Shown here piece after piece: positions 54,593 to 62,027 of a stretch of 64,000 nt of DNA (the stretch's first letter is position 1; each line of letters begins with the position of its first letter). Position numbers and translations under genes: made by a program. Below the pieces are notes generated by a model, which made no database searches, was not told the origin of the DNA, and saw only the letters and a program-made list of their open reading frames with translations. Origin of the DNA: Candidatus Bathyarchaeota archaeon (GTDB taxonomy: Archaea > Thermoproteota > Bathyarchaeia > Bathyarchaeales > Bathycorpusculaceae); NCBI GenBank assembly GCA_026014705.1, contig JAOZHU010000018.1, forward strand, positions 1 through 64,000, given 5' to 3'.

Positions 54593-55711
54593 GTGACCTT
54601 CATGAGCGATTTCAGTCGAGTAGTAATGCTAACTTCAACTGAAGACCCTTATTTCAGAGATGCTTTAGATCTGATGTTTTATCCATCTGCCGTTGCCTAC
54701 AGATTTAGATACAACCGAAAATGGGTTTCAAAAGAATTTAAACGCGACAATGGGCAACTATCAAAGACCAAAATAGCTAACCTTGTTGGAAAGCGAGCAC
54801 TGATCGTTCATATTTTGACGGAAAAAAAGAATGGTAACTATGAGATACGTGAGTTTTTGCCACTAAGGGAGGCTCTCATAAATGAGGCCATTGTTGTAGG
54901 CGAGTTTCTCTGGCTAGGTTTTAAACTAGGCGATTGGGTTTTATACCGCAACGACATAAAAGAAAACGAACCAAACCAGTATCACAAAATTCTCAAAGCC
55001 GCTATCTGTCCTGATTCCATGGATATAGAAAACAGACTGGTAGTCCAAACTGAGATAATTGGGATTGAAACAATACCTGATAATGCTCAACTAGAAAATA
55101 CTGAAACATTGAGTAATTGGACTCGAATCGCTAAAGGCATAAGTCGCTTCTCAAAAGTCCGTCGAGATTCTAGCAAGAATGTTGTATTTATGAAATTCGT
55201 TAGAATAAGAGATGCAACAACTAATGAGATTCTGAACGTGAAAGCGATAGACCCAGGTAAACAAGGTTTTGAGCTTAAATCAGAACGCTCGTATGCTATT
55301 GACATTGTTGAGTATACTGACCAAAAAACTGAGCCTTTTGAACTCGAATTGCAGGCAGAAGAGGAAGTAGTCTCGCCGACTATTTCTAAAACGGAAATTC
55401 GAGGAAAATATGACGTTCTACATTTTCTAGTTTTTTGCAAGCCTGTAAACAGGGATAGCGTTTCGACACTTTCATTTGAACCTAAGACTGAAAATTATGC
55501 AATAAGCAGGGCATTCTTCTGGATAAAAATCAAGACGAGAAAATGGGTCTATGTTGGGATTCCCTTATTCTTTTTTGCTATTTCAACTATTTTTACAAGC
55601 GAACAATTCTTCAGACTAATATCAAATCAAGCTATTGACATAGGCGCTTTAGTTTTTGGTTCAGTCGGCACTGTATTTTCAACAATTAGCTTATTCTATT
55701 TGAGGAAATAA
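54593..55711 (+). CDS. Membrane protein with C-terminal helix pair, candidate effector
   Basis: 372 residues from GTG 54593 (ATG 54602 is equally possible). The first 310 residues are soluble and mixed alpha/beta (SSKNVVFMKFVRIRDATTNE, KSERSYAIDIVEYTDQ). Two membrane helices follow at about 317-334 and 346-369 (WVYVGIPLFFFAISTIF and IGALVFGSVGTVFSTISLFY). A large soluble part ending in a short hairpin membrane segment is the layout of several membrane-disrupting immune effectors; for this gene that is inference. I find no known domain. It lies 42 bp after the preceding gene and 13 bp before the ASCH gene. Confidence 0.55.
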   Translation: MTFMSDFSRVVMLTSTEDPYFRDALDLMFYPSAVAYRFRYNRKWVSKEFKRDNGQLSKTKIANLVGKRALIVHILTEKKNGNYEIREFLPLREALINEAIVVGEFLWLGFKLGDWVLYRNDIKENEPNQYHKILKAAICPDSMDIENRLVVQTEIIGIETIPDNAQLENTETLSNWTRIAKGISRFSKVRRDSSKNVVFMKFVRIRDATTNEILNVKAIDPGKQGFELKSERSYAIDIVEYTDQKTEPFELELQAEEEVVSPTISKTEIRGKYDVLHFLVFCKPVNRDSVSTLSFEPKTENYAISRAFFWIKIKTRKWVYVGIPLFFFAISTIFTSEQFFRLISNQAIDIGALVFGSVGTVFSTISLFYLRK

Positions 55712-55724
55712 GGAGAATAACGCA

Positions 55725-56069
55725 ATGAAAACTCTAAATTTCTTCCCCTATTATGAAGCGCTTTTAAGGAAGAGAAATAAATGCACCACAATTCGTTTAG
55801 GTGACCAAAGAAGCAAATACGCTGCTGGTGATAGAGCTATAATTACAATTGGCTGGACTGAAAATGAAGCAAACCTAAGATTACAACAAATAGAGATTGC
55901 AGAAGTTTGCTTCAAAAGAATAAGAGATATCACGATTGAGGACTTGAATGGAGAAAGCCCTGACTGCACGCAAAAAGAGGCTGTACCTTTTGTTCTGTCA
56001 GCAATATATCGTAAGACCGTCTCTGCTGAGGATTACGTCACAATTATAAAATGGAAATACATTAATTAA
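55725..56069 (+). CDS. ASCH-domain protein
   Basis: 114 residues. The ASCH fold (related to PUA) is suggested by LNFFPYYEALLRKRNKCTTIRLGDQRSKYAAGDRAIITIG at the start, and a helix-strand ending with EDYVTIIKWKYI. ASCH proteins bind RNA or modified nucleosides, and some cleave acylated nucleosides or act as RNases. It is the fourth gene of the operon. The stop (TAA) is followed at once by an in-frame ORF. Confidence 0.7.
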   Translation: MKTLNFFPYYEALLRKRNKCTTIRLGDQRSKYAAGDRAIITIGWTENEANLRLQQIEIAEVCFKRIRDITIEDLNGESPDCTQKEAVPFVLSAIYRKTVSAEDYVTIIKWKYIN

Positions 56070-56073
56070 ATCA

Positions 56074-56459
56074 ATGGTCGAAAAATAAGCCGAGGCGAGA
56101 ATATTCCTCCAAAAGTTGATAGAATTATTGACTGCAACTATTACATCGAGCTCGATGAAAAAATTGTATTAAAGCTTCCATATTTTGGACCTCTTGGCAG
56201 AAGAATTTACGTACGATGGCAGCAAGATGGAGTCACCTTGACAAAAGAGTTGTTTGTCCAAAGAACTGATGCCTTCACCACGGATCTCATAGACCTATTG
56301 AACAGTTTAAAGAAGGGGGAAATTTTCGAAATAATGTATTCTTGCGGATTCGACGGTTTTATAAGAATATTCTTGGATGAACACGGAAAATTTCTGGGCG
56401 AATTTTCAAGCAAATCTGAAAAATCTTTGCAGGAAGTAAAGAGCAAACTCGGAATATAA
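56074..56459 (+). CDS. Fifth operon gene, probably frameshifted at its start
   Basis: ATG 56074 reads MVEK and stops. If one A is added to the five-A run 56081-56085 it continues MVEKISRGENIPPKVDRIID and on to TAA near 56459, giving about 129 residues: YYIELDEKIVLKLPYFGPLG, then LFVQRTDAFTTDLIDLL and DGFIRIFLDEHGKFLG. Without the added base, only the last 73 residues have a start (TTG 56238), yet the upstream coding looks just as natural. The family is unknown to me. The gene ends the operon before a 17-bp inverted repeat. Confidence 0.5.
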
Positions 56460-56500
56460 TTGCTTGAACGAGCAAAAACCTGAGCGGAGTGTTCTTAGGC

Positions 56501-56554
56501 TTAGAAGAAGAAAAACAAACTTGATTTAGGAAATTGATGTTTTTCTTCTTCTAA
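56501..56554. repeat. Perfect 17-bp inverted repeat
   Basis: TTAGAAGAAGAAAAACA (56501-56517) and its exact complement TGTTTTTCTTCTTCTAA (56538-56554) are separated by 20 bases. It lies about 40 bp after the fifth operon gene and 135 bp from the 3' end of the convergent regulator. A two-way terminator (T-rich on both strands) is likely; a mobile-element end is the alternative. Confidence 0.7.
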
Positions 56555-56688
56555 CTTATTAGGTTCTTGGAAAAGGATGCGGATTAAGAATCAATAATGA
56601 AGGCAGAATACACTCAAAACATTTTTATCCAGTCCATAATATGTGATTGGAAGCTAGGTAACGCCCTCGAGAATTCAGGTTTTGCCTA

Positions 56689-57534
56689 CTAGCAGATTGA
56701 GCTTGTTTTTCGGGTGTTAGCTGGTTCTCTGAAGGCACCGCTGGACTCTGAGCTTTTTTCTGGAGTTAGCTTTTGTTTGCTGAACATTTCTACGGCGTGT
56801 TTTATGTAATATGTTTCTTGTATTCTCTCCTCAAGGTGTTCTTCGGCCAACTGGCGCAGTCTATAATTGCTTGTTCTGCCTTTAGGCTTCAGAAAAAGCA
56901 TTAATTGGAAGAAAAGATCCGTAAACTTCTCTTTGAAAGCTTCCTCTATTGTGTAAGGCAGGTATTTGTTCTCTTCAGCTTCCTCTTTCTTGAAATCCTC
57001 TTTCCTTGTTGCCTGAAACAGAAGATAGACCAGCGGTTTCTTGTATGGCGAAGGTGGGTTATTGCATATGAGGGTCGCAACAACTACTAATCCTTTGACT
57101 ATTCCAGGAAAATGCTCAGACAACCATCTAATTTCCTGAAAAGGCACATATTTTTGCAATTGCCCCTGTTTCTCTAAGAACTCTATAATTTCGTCCCGAA
57201 TCTCATCGTCAAAGCTCGTCCAATACTCAGCTTCCTTGCCTTCTGCTACTCCGATTTCTGGTCGAGGAAAATAGGCAGCTAGATGTGTAACGGTTCCTAC
57301 AAAAGTCAGGTTATAGAGTTTCTTCGGACGCTTCTCCCTTTTTCGACTTGGAATAAGCATTAATGCTCCGTGTTCGGTTAGGTTTTTGAGGCAGAAGTGG
57401 ATTGTTCCATGGCTCAGTCCTGGCAGCTCTGTGTACAGGTCATACTCTGTTTTTGGTCCGTGCTCAGCTATATGACCCAATATGAGCGCTGTCTTCGGAA
57501 CTTTTCCCCCTTTTACTATCTCTTCAGCAGGCAT
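56689..57534 (-). CDS. Winged-helix regulator with long C-terminal region
   Basis: About 281 residues from ATG 57534 (GTG 57567 is also open). A winged helix spans about 14-75 (LILGHIAEHGPKTEYDLYTELPGLSHGTIHFCLKNLTEHGAL), then a helical region of about 200 residues with charged segments (RKEDFKKEEAEENKYLPYTIEEAFKEKFTDLF). I prefer 57534 because the TATA-like element TTATTTAA (57571-57582 region) would start transcription near 57553, after the GTG. It faces an AbrB-like gene across one shared promoter, suggesting a regulatory pair. Confidence 0.6.
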   Translation of the reverse strand: MPAEEIVKGGKVPKTALILGHIAEHGPKTEYDLYTELPGLSHGTIHFCLKNLTEHGALMLIPSRKREKRPKKLYNLTFVGTVTHLAAYFPRPEIGVAEGKEAEYWTSFDDEIRDEIIEFLEKQGQLQKYVPFQEIRWLSEHFPGIVKGLVVVATLICNNPPSPYKKPLVYLLFQATRKEDFKKEEAEENKYLPYTIEEAFKEKFTDLFFQLMLFLKPKGRTSNYRLRQLAEEHLEERIQETYYIKHAVEMFSKQKLTPEKSSESSGAFREPANTRKTSSIC

Positions 57535-57614
57535 ATCCCAGTAACCAGTGAGATAATTGTGAAGCACTACTTAAATAATTATCGCCCAATATTATCCCAG
57601 CAAACCACTGAGAT
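57534..57614. promoter_or_regulatory. Shared divergent promoter flanked by direct repeats
   Basis: A near-palindromic AT element TTAAATAATTAT (57571-57582) can serve as TATA box for both directions. Around it lie two copies of a 21-22 bp repeat: TATCCCAGTA-ACCAGTGAGAT (57534-57554) and TATCCCAGCAAACCACTGAG plus AT (57593-57614). Each copy covers the predicted transcript start of one gene, a fitting place for repressor binding. Confidence 0.6.
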
Positions 57615-57620
57615 GAAAGC

Positions 57621-57902
57621 ATGGGCATCCCAAAAATCGTAGAGCATAAAATAATCATACTGCGAAAACGTGACGGCTCAACCCAATACACTCTGACGCT
57701 GCCAAAAGAATACGCTGAAGCGCTACGAAAAGAAGGCGTAGACTCTCTTTTCATCGTTTATGACCGAGGGTTAGGCGCCTTCCCAAAAGTTCCAGGCTTT
57801 ACCGAAAAAGCGTTAACCACTTTCATGCAGGAACACTCAGCGCTTCAAGAACTTTTCGTTGGAGCAAAAGAAATTCAAGAGACTTCTAAGCTGCTGCCGT
57901 AA
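57621..57902 (+). CDS. AbrB/SpoVT-like small DNA-binding protein
   Basis: 93 residues. The N-terminal half (HKIIILRKRDGSTQYTLTLPKEYAEALRKEGVDSLFIVYDRGLGAFP) has the swapped-hairpin AbrB pattern with T-L-P-K in the loop. The C-terminal half is helical. Similar small proteins act as antitoxin-type or transition-state regulators. It is divergent from the winged-helix gene and lies about 100 bp before the recombinase gene in the same direction. Confidence 0.65.
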   Translation: MGIPKIVEHKIIILRKRDGSTQYTLTLPKEYAEALRKEGVDSLFIVYDRGLGAFPKVPGFTEKALTTFMQEHSALQELFVGAKEIQETSKLLP

Positions 57903-58003
57903 CAGACGAACTGATTCCCAGCAAAGCATAGATAACATCCCATCTAGGCTAGGAATTTCGTGGTTAAAATAACCTGAACAACGAGAAAAGGAAGTTAAAA
58001 GGA

Positions 58004-59269
58004 GTGAACGAACCTACATCCGAATCTTTATCTGATTTAGGCGTGTTTGAAAGCGAAGCTAATACTACAAACAGCGAGCCAAAATACGATAGAGTTAACC
58101 GCACGTGTCCACACTGTAAATCCAGAAAGCTCTGGCGAAACGGCTACCGGTTCACTCCTTTCAATGACAAAATTCAACGCTGGCTATGCTGTAACTGTGG
58201 GCGGCGTTTTTCAGACCCTCAAGACGTTGAAAGGGCATGGAGCACGCTTGAACGCATTGAAAGAATTCAATCGAAGTCAATAAAAAGCAGAGACGACAAA
58301 GATAATATTCGCCAAATATGCGTCACGGAGACGAAAAACTTGGCAGCGGAACAAAACCAGCAAACAATAGAAGTTCCGCGAAAAACCGACCTGAAAAGCG
58401 CAATCGTAAACTTCCTCTGGCACTGCAAGAAACGCAACTACTCTCCCGACACCATCAGAGCATACGGCTTCAGCCTACAACAACTCGTGAAGCTCGGCGT
58501 GGACCTATACAACCCCGAAACCTTCATGGAAATCCTGGCACAGCAAACACAGCTGTCGCAAACCCACAAATACAGCCTCCGCAAAGCCTACACCAGCTTC
58601 CTCAACGCAAACAAAATCGAAGCAGAACTGCCCACCTACAGAATCACGCGCCCCCTGCCTTACATACCTCCTGAAGAATACCTCGACCAACTAATAGCCA
58701 GCAGCAGCGTACAAATGGCAGCCTTCCTAGAAACGCTAAAGCAGACTGGAGCCAGACCTGGCGAAGTGTGGCGACTCAAATGGACCGATATAGATATAGA
58801 AGGCAAGAAAGTCCACATCAGCCAACCTGAAAAAGGGTGCAACGCAAGAATACGCCCCATCGACGCCAAACTGCTAAACATGTTGCTCGCGTTGCCACGA
58901 AAACAGGAACGCATCTTCACCTACGGATCCCGAGACTTAGCCTGGAAAACCTTCGCACGGATGCGGCAAAGAGCAATACACAAACTCGGCAACCCAGAGC
59001 TGCGCAAGATCGACTTCTACACCTTCCGCTACTGGCGAGCAACCATGGAATACCGAAGATTACATGACTTCGGTGCCGTCATGATACTGCTCGGACACAA
59101 ATCGCTAAAATATGTCCTGTTATACGCGCAGCTAAGCGACGCCTACGCGCATGGCGGATACGTATGCAGAGAAGCAAGGACAACCGCGGAAGCAAGACAA
59201 CTCATCGAAGACGGATTCGAGTACGTAATGGATAAGGAGGGCGTTAGCCTTTTCAGGAAGCTTAAGTAG
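58004..59269 (+). CDS. Tyrosine recombinase with zinc ribbon, paralogue of the first
   Basis: 421 residues. A zinc ribbon (CPHCKSRKLWRNGYRF, then WLCCNCGRRFSDP) follows about 30 extra N-terminal residues; then a helical DNA-binding domain and the catalytic domain with TGARPGEVWRLKW (first Arg), YTFRYWRAT (Tyr in place of the usual His before the second Arg), LLGHKSLKYVLLYAQL (His and candidate Tyr). The ending DGFEYVMDKEGVSLFRKLK matches that of the recombinase at 1533-2678. It starts at GTG 58004. The second half is much more GC-rich than the island before it. The two paralogues face opposite ways 55 kb apart. Confidence 0.87.
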   Translation: MNEPTSESLSDLGVFESEANTTNSEPKYDRVNRTCPHCKSRKLWRNGYRFTPFNDKIQRWLCCNCGRRFSDPQDVERAWSTLERIERIQSKSIKSRDDKDNIRQICVTETKNLAAEQNQQTIEVPRKTDLKSAIVNFLWHCKKRNYSPDTIRAYGFSLQQLVKLGVDLYNPETFMEILAQQTQLSQTHKYSLRKAYTSFLNANKIEAELPTYRITRPLPYIPPEEYLDQLIASSSVQMAAFLETLKQTGARPGEVWRLKWTDIDIEGKKVHISQPEKGCNARIRPIDAKLLNMLLALPRKQERIFTYGSRDLAWKTFARMRQRAIHKLGNPELRKIDFYTFRYWRATMEYRRLHDFGAVMILLGHKSLKYVLLYAQLSDAYAHGGYVCREARTTAEARQLIEDGFEYVMDKEGVSLFRKLK

Positions 59270-59310
59270 CAGACCAGCAAGTGTAGTAATCCAGAAAAAA
59301 GCATGTTGCA

Positions 59311-59330
59311 GGGCCCGTAGTCTAGGCTCA
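59311..59330 (+). other. Possible tRNA 5'-end fragment beside the recombinase
   Basis: GGGCCCGTAGTCTAGG, 41 bp after the recombinase stop, resembles the first bases of an archaeal tRNA (acceptor strand, TA, then D-stem). The matching 3' acceptor strand and the rest of a cloverleaf are missing. It may be a leftover of an att site; it may equally be chance. Confidence 0.25.
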
Positions 59331-59479
59331 TCAGCGTTTCTTGAATGTCCTACTGCGTTAGCGTTGTTTTGTGCTTTGCTAGATACAGCATTTGAGTTTT
59401 GGTGGTAAAATACCACGCTGTAGCGGTTTTCTTGTTTTTGCAGTGTTCCAAGAGTTAAACTTGTTTCAGTTGGCAATGC

Positions 59480-59487
59480 TTAAATAA
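59480..59487 (+). promoter_or_regulatory. TATA box of the ubiA gene
   Basis: TTAAATAA is centred about 25 bp before ATG 59509, implying a leaderless message from that ATG and excluding TTG 59500. The 210 bp between the recombinase and this box hold no gene, only a short hairpin (GTGGT/ACCAC near 59400). Confidence 0.6.
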
Positions 59488-59508
59488 GGTCGCGTTGCCT
59501 TGTGCGGT

Positions 59509-60408
59509 ATGTTGCGAGATTTGAAGGGTTTCGCCCAGTTCATTTCTGCAGAGCGCGGCTTGATGCTTTTTATGATAAGCGTAGGCGCTGCGTTTCTCAT
59601 GGGCGAGACTGTCGCGTGGCTCAGCGCTGTGTTCCTCGGATTAATTGTGTTCTGCGTTTGGAGCGCTTCGGATGCGATAAACAATTTCTTCGATGTTGAC
59701 CTCGATGTGTTTTCTGACCCAATGCGAGCAGAGTACACTAAGAAACTCGGCAAACTCGGTTTATTCATTGCCGTAGCGTTTACTGCAGCGTCTTTAGCTT
59801 TAGGTGCGGTTACGATGGTGCCGTACGTTGTGTTGTTTGTGGCGCTTGGCCTAGTGTTCGGTGTAGTGTACTCTGTGCCGCCTTTTAGGCTCAGGAAAAC
59901 CGTTTCTAAACCAGTGGTTAATTTCACTGTTGGCGCCGTACCTGTTCTGATTGTGGCCGCATTTTTCAACGTGTTTTCAGCGGACATCCTGACGCTGGTG
60001 CTGCTCATCGGCGTGACTACGGCGGTCAACAGTTTGTGGGAAGATTTGGCGGATTATGCTTCTGATTTCGCCAGTGGCTCTCGCACAATTCCAGTCATTA
60101 TGGGTTTCAAGCGGGGACTTTTCTTCACAATAATAATGGGCTATGGCTTGATTCCGCTTATGGTGCTGGTTGGCGCGTGCTTCCAGCTGGGTTTGATTTA
60201 CTATTTTGCTTTGGCAACGCTTGCGGGGTTTGTTTCGCTTCGATTGTTCCAGCAGAGGTGCACACTGTTCAAGGATGACAAAGCGGATAACGGCGAGCTG
60301 TTAAGGCTGGGTGAAGCCTTGGCTAAGGACTTCGCTGTTGTAGCCGTCATATTCACGCTAAGCCTCATGATTAGCAGTTTGCTGAAAGCACATGCAATGC
60401 CCTTCTGA
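59509..60408 (+). CDS. UbiA-family membrane prenyltransferase
   Basis: 299 residues and about eight membrane helices. Both Asp-rich prenyl-diphosphate motifs are present: NNFFDVDLDVFSDP (first, NxxxDxxxD) and DLADYASDFASGSRTIPV (second). In archaea such enzymes attach isoprenoid chains to glycerol phosphates (GGGP/DGGGP synthase), quinones or haem. Context does not decide among them; the second motif with D-x3-D and SGSRTIP is like the DGGGPS and quinone groups. Confidence 0.9.
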   Translation: MLRDLKGFAQFISAERGLMLFMISVGAAFLMGETVAWLSAVFLGLIVFCVWSASDAINNFFDVDLDVFSDPMRAEYTKKLGKLGLFIAVAFTAASLALGAVTMVPYVVLFVALGLVFGVVYSVPPFRLRKTVSKPVVNFTVGAVPVLIVAAFFNVFSADILTLVLLIGVTTAVNSLWEDLADYASDFASGSRTIPVIMGFKRGLFFTIIMGYGLIPLMVLVGACFQLGLIYYFALATLAGFVSLRLFQQRCTLFKDDKADNGELLRLGEALAKDFAVVAVIFTLSLMISSLLKAHAMPF

Positions 60409-60439
60409 AAAACCCTCCATTACTTTTCAGCACGGCTTC

Positions 60440-60494
60440 CGCGGCTGTTGCGAGCATAGGCTTGCTGATCTACCTCAGAAAACGAAACCGCTAA
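60440..60494 (+). pseudogene. Remnant of a C-terminal surface-protein anchor
   Basis: A short frame reads TASAAVASIGLLIYLRKRNR and stops, almost the same as the anchor of the kelch protein at 1.4 kb (AASTAVTGIGLLIYFKKRKQ). Nothing upstream continues it beyond a few codons into the end of ubiA. It is a fragment left by deletion or recombination between surface-protein genes. Confidence 0.55.
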
Positions 60495-60527
60495 CAATAC
60501 TATAACGTATTTTGATTCTGTGAGTTT

Positions 60528-61937
60528 TCATGTGGCTGTTCCGTAAATGTCGATTTGAACCACAGCATCCGTCGAGGAAGCGCTTGATTTAGCATCAACC
60601 AGAATAGCCCAAATAACATTCTGCGAAGGAAACAGCCTCAACAAATCGTCATCCGACAGCCACAAACTTGAACTATTCGTAAAAGTTTTCTCCACGTTTC
60701 CCGCTATTACGTTGTCCAAAAGCTCCAAACGGAACCTAACTGTAACCGTTTCTCCGCTGGCGAAGCTGCCTTGCACGCGTATTCTCGGCTTGAAACTTGA
60801 AATCGTAAGCGGACGCGCGTGAATGCTCTCCACATCGCCATACTGGCTGCTTACGCCCAGTGGGATTTTGACGTTTTCTCTTCGGAAGACGCTGCCCAAC
60901 CCAGATATCCACTTGCCCGAAGGATTATGGATCCTCGCCGTCCAGTTGCCCAAAAAACTTACGCCGCCGTCAAAAGTCGGCGGAGTCACCGCACTAGCGC
61001 CTAATACGATGGCGTAAAGATTCACAGGCTCAGATGCGAATGACTCGAAAACCACGCCAGAAATCAAAGTCTGAAACATCGTGCCTTCAACCAGAAGTCC
61101 TATCTGGTTGCTCTGCCCGGTTTCACCCATCCAAAACCTGCAGTTCAACAGTTGGCTATCCGAGCACTCTGCGTCGCGCTCAACCTTTATGCCCACCGAA
61201 TCGTCAACGAGATTAAAAAAGCAGCGGCTAATCTCCGTGCTCGCGTAAGAGCCAGTGGCGTTACCCGTCGGCGTTCTAAAAGCTATGCCTTCCGCGGAAT
61301 TCACGAAGCGGCAATTCTCAATCTTGTTGCCCTCACTCCAAGTCTCCGTGTTTACAAACTCAATCGCTGTCGAGCAGTTTATGAAAGACATATCCGCAAT
61401 GGTCGTCCCGAAAGAATTCTCAACCCTCAAAGTGCAATTCACAAAAGTCAAACCAGACACATGATTGTTCTGCGACTCAGCATAACTATCGCCCCTTATG
61501 GTCAGCTTTCTGCCGTTGCCTATTATCGTTGCTCCGTCGCTGACTATTCTCGCATTCGCCTTGTTAATCACATTGATATCAGCGGTTAACGGGTAATTGC
61601 CCGATTTGATGTAAACGAGGGTGCCCTTAGCTATCGCTTGGCTTATAACCATCGAGGCAGCAGTCGAAGCGAAATCGACTGAACCGCTGGTTTGATTCTT
61701 CGCTTTATACACGTCTCCGTCGCGGAAAACCACATACCCGTAAATTGAATCGTCAGAAGAGTAATCCCGCCGCAACGTGCTAAGCTTGTCATTCAACAAG
61801 CGAACATTGTCAACTATCAAGTAAGTGTTAAAAGCCGAAAACAGCAGTGCAAAAACGCAGACAATGACAAGCACACGCGTTGAAACTGTCAACCTCATGG
61901 CAAACTTCATCCTGAAACTGCACGCTAAATCATGCAA
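60528..61937 (-). CDS. Membrane-anchored right-handed beta-helix surface protein
   Basis: 469 residues. An N-terminal signal anchor (RVLVIVCVFALLFSAFNTYLIV) is followed by a short coiled region, then an SGNYPLTADINVINKANARIV lead-in and a beta-helix of the pectate-lyase/NosD kind (about 110-330; NNHVSGLTFVNCTLRVENS, TTIADMSFINCSTAIEFVN). A C-terminal beta domain closes the protein. Proteins of this form bind or cleave polysaccharides; no catalytic residues can be picked out. The start may be ATG 61937 or 61910; TTATTTAA on the minus strand near 61960 precedes both. Confidence 0.8.
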   Translation of the reverse strand: MHDLACSFRMKFAMRLTVSTRVLVIVCVFALLFSAFNTYLIVDNVRLLNDKLSTLRRDYSSDDSIYGYVVFRDGDVYKAKNQTSGSVDFASTAASMVISQAIAKGTLVYIKSGNYPLTADINVINKANARIVSDGATIIGNGRKLTIRGDSYAESQNNHVSGLTFVNCTLRVENSFGTTIADMSFINCSTAIEFVNTETWSEGNKIENCRFVNSAEGIAFRTPTGNATGSYASTEISRCFFNLVDDSVGIKVERDAECSDSQLLNCRFWMGETGQSNQIGLLVEGTMFQTLISGVVFESFASEPVNLYAIVLGASAVTPPTFDGGVSFLGNWTARIHNPSGKWISGLGSVFRRENVKIPLGVSSQYGDVESIHARPLTISSFKPRIRVQGSFASGETVTVRFRLELLDNVIAGNVEKTFTNSSSLWLSDDDLLRLFPSQNVIWAILVDAKSSASSTDAVVQIDIYGTAT

Positions 61938-62027
61938 AACTAAAGTTACAACTTCATCGTTAAATAAGGTTTGTCATCACGCCAAAAAGCGCAGGCTCTA
62001 AAAAAAGAAAAAAGGGAAGATTGCAGA

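Noticed and set aside
1533-59269. Whole segment between the two paralogous recombinases as one integrated element
   Set aside because: It contains psmB, aCPSF1, pelA, tbp, prs and rnz, which are core chromosomal genes.
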